Assembly (NCBI GenBank): GCA_029964075.1 | Contig: CM057149.1 | Coordinates: 11,418,465 to 11,482,464 of the forward strand | Length of the DNA: 64,000 bases | Reading direction: 5' to 3' | From: Patiria pectinifera | Lineage: Eukaryota; Echinodermata; Asteroidea; Valvatida; Asterinidae | Shown here: piece after piece, positions 62,729 to 64,000 of the stretch | How positions within the stretch are numbered: the first letter of the stretch is position 1 | How the letters are laid out: the number at the start of each line of letters is the position of its first letter | Made by a program: the position numbers and the translations under genes | Notes under the pieces: model-generated | What the model saw: the letters and a program-made list of their open reading frames with translations, nothing else | Told to the model about the DNA's origin: nothing | The model's database searches: none

Positions 62729-63677
62729 ATGCAAATGGTTGCTAACCGCAAAGCGTCGGCGTTGTTGGGCAAAGCTAATCCGATTACGTACTTGGACGCG
62801 ATAATGGAGCAGTGAAATTCATGCACCCCCAAAAACATGGCTTTTGGAACGTTGCGATTCTCAGAAAATATGCACGGTATGATTGAAATGTTACATTCTT
62901 ACTGAAGAAGAAATTCTAAACTTCATGTCAATGAAAATAATCGCTGACATCAATGCCGAAACCTCAATACTGGTTACTGTCAAAGCTGACCTTCAAGTCT
63001 GAAGAAATCGTTCGAAAACTTTCCCAAATGTATGTATTTATCCCAATTTCTAGGAATTTATCCCAGTTGTTATTTCACGAGTAGTTGAACACTTATATCA
63101 TCTGAGTATAATCCGAATTTCAGCTTATCTGTTGTTGCAGACGCTAGTGTTACAACGTGAAATATCTTCATGGAAAATTTTGAAGAGGATACAAAAAAAT
63201 ATTTGCCGACCCAACCCATGTGCATTGTTCAGCAAAGCGCCGTAGGCGCTACGGCTCACTGATTTCAGCCCAGCAAACAATCATGACGGGCATATTAGCA
63301 TATTCATTAGCGTCACTCGCCGCGACATGGCGTGGGTCTCGGTATCGACCAATGGAAGCCGGCAAAAAGGAGGATATTTGTTAATTAACAACTGGTGAAG
63401 GAGGCTTTTATCCAATTGCTTACTGCACATCGTAATGGATAGGCTTGACAAGATTGCTATATATTGCGCACGCCAGTGTTACAATTTTCAAATGCACGTA
63501 GCGAGGCCTATTTTTTTCAATATCACAACTTTTAGCACATACTTAGATCATTACAGGGGAAATATATCCAGAAAGTTGCACGAAGAAACGGTCTTCCAAA
63601 CTGGATAAAATGATTTTCAAAGATTTCACCCGCCAAAGTGACCATGTCTGTGTACATGTAGTTTCAACCATTATGGC
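62729..63677. mobile_element. 949-bp insertion with 7-bp target duplication
   Basis: TGTTACC occurs on both sides (62722-62728, 63678-63684) and the flanking block (CAGTGTTACC then TGT.ATAACAATAACCC) is continuous in paralogs. The interior is not recognised and has no significant reading frame. The ends share AATGGTTG in inverted orientation, a weak TIR. Confidence 0.65.
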
Positions 63678-64000
63678 TGTTACCTGTACTAACAATAACC
63701 CTAAGAACCACAATGCAAGTTTTGTGCAGTTTTCATGTACAAGCTATATGGGACATTTAACAAAGTAAAAAGAAAACAAATATAGAAGGGAACAGTTGGC
63801 CATCGGAAGTAAAATGTAAAATTATAGTATTATTTGTGCGTTCATCAGTTGATCGCCGGCCGTTTTTTTTTAATGCAAACCAGGCTGACCCGTTTCATGT
63901 GTGGGGATATGATAAAAGTGTGCCGATTAGAAAGAATGCCCCCCGCCCCCCGTTGAGAATGCGGCGATTTTATGTTGTTCATTGTTCATTAATTAATTGT
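63678..64000 (+). repeat. Array flank at right edge
   Basis: AACAATAACCCTAAGAACCAC, CGGAAGTAAAATGTAAAATT, GTTTCATGTGTGGGGATAT: the same blocks that precede other plus-strand receptors by 1-2 kb. This suggests another unit beyond the window. Confidence 0.65.

Overview
The window is nuclear DNA of an animal. Its main content is a tandem array of closely related, single-exon class A (rhodopsin-like) G-protein-coupled receptors embedded in repetitive, AT-leaning intergenic DNA. The repeats include foldback elements, MITEs with recognisable target duplications, tRNA-derived SINEs and 5'-truncated LINE pieces. Intronless, lineage-expanded receptor arrays of this kind are known in marine deuterostomes; the sea urchin rapidly expanded 'surreal' GPCRs are the model. 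An echinoderm or another marine invertebrate deuterostome is therefore my best guess, but this is inference and no species marker was seen.

Layout. 0.3-9.6 kb: a receptor fragment and three minus-strand receptor units (GPCR-1 frameshifted, GPCR-2 and GPCR-3 intact and almost identical) separated by LINE endonuclease remnants and a 684-bp foldback element. 9.6-11.2 kb: a decayed LINE reverse transcriptase exactly where the array switches strand. 12.0-13.1 kb: GPCR-4, first plus-strand gene and the most divergent. 13.1-22 kb: gene-free DNA with a tRNA-derived SINE, LINE C-terminal pieces, hairpins and three reduplicated array flank units without receptor genes. 22.0-23.2 kb: GPCR-5, broken by a 23-bp deletion. 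23.2-29.2 kb: hairpins, SINEs and a MITE. 29.2-36.2 kb: GPCR-6 and GPCR-7 separated by a duplicated flank whose receptor gene was lost. 37.4-45.4 kb: a gene-poor interval of TIR elements, including a 2.28-kb element with a perfect 5-bp target duplication. 45.4-61.6 kb: GPCR-8 (frameshifted), -9, -10 and -11, each in a similar unit. 61.6-64 kb: more array flank, suggesting the array continues to the right.

How the genes work together. Eight receptors are intact (GPCR-2, 3, 4, 6, 7, 9, 10, 11), three are broken and one is a short fragment. All share an ERF motif in place of DRY, CQAP in place of CWxP, a normal NPLIY, and a C-terminus E-(T/S)-R-L that fits a class I PDZ ligand. Differences cluster in the extracellular loops, while the core and the tail tip are nearly constant. 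This fits a receptor family diversifying in ligand recognition while keeping one signalling and scaffolding output. A chemosensory role is plausible but unproven. Upstream blocks carry shared GATA-like and TATA-like motifs. Paralogous flanks act as natural empty sites, so many insertions can be dated relative to gene duplications.
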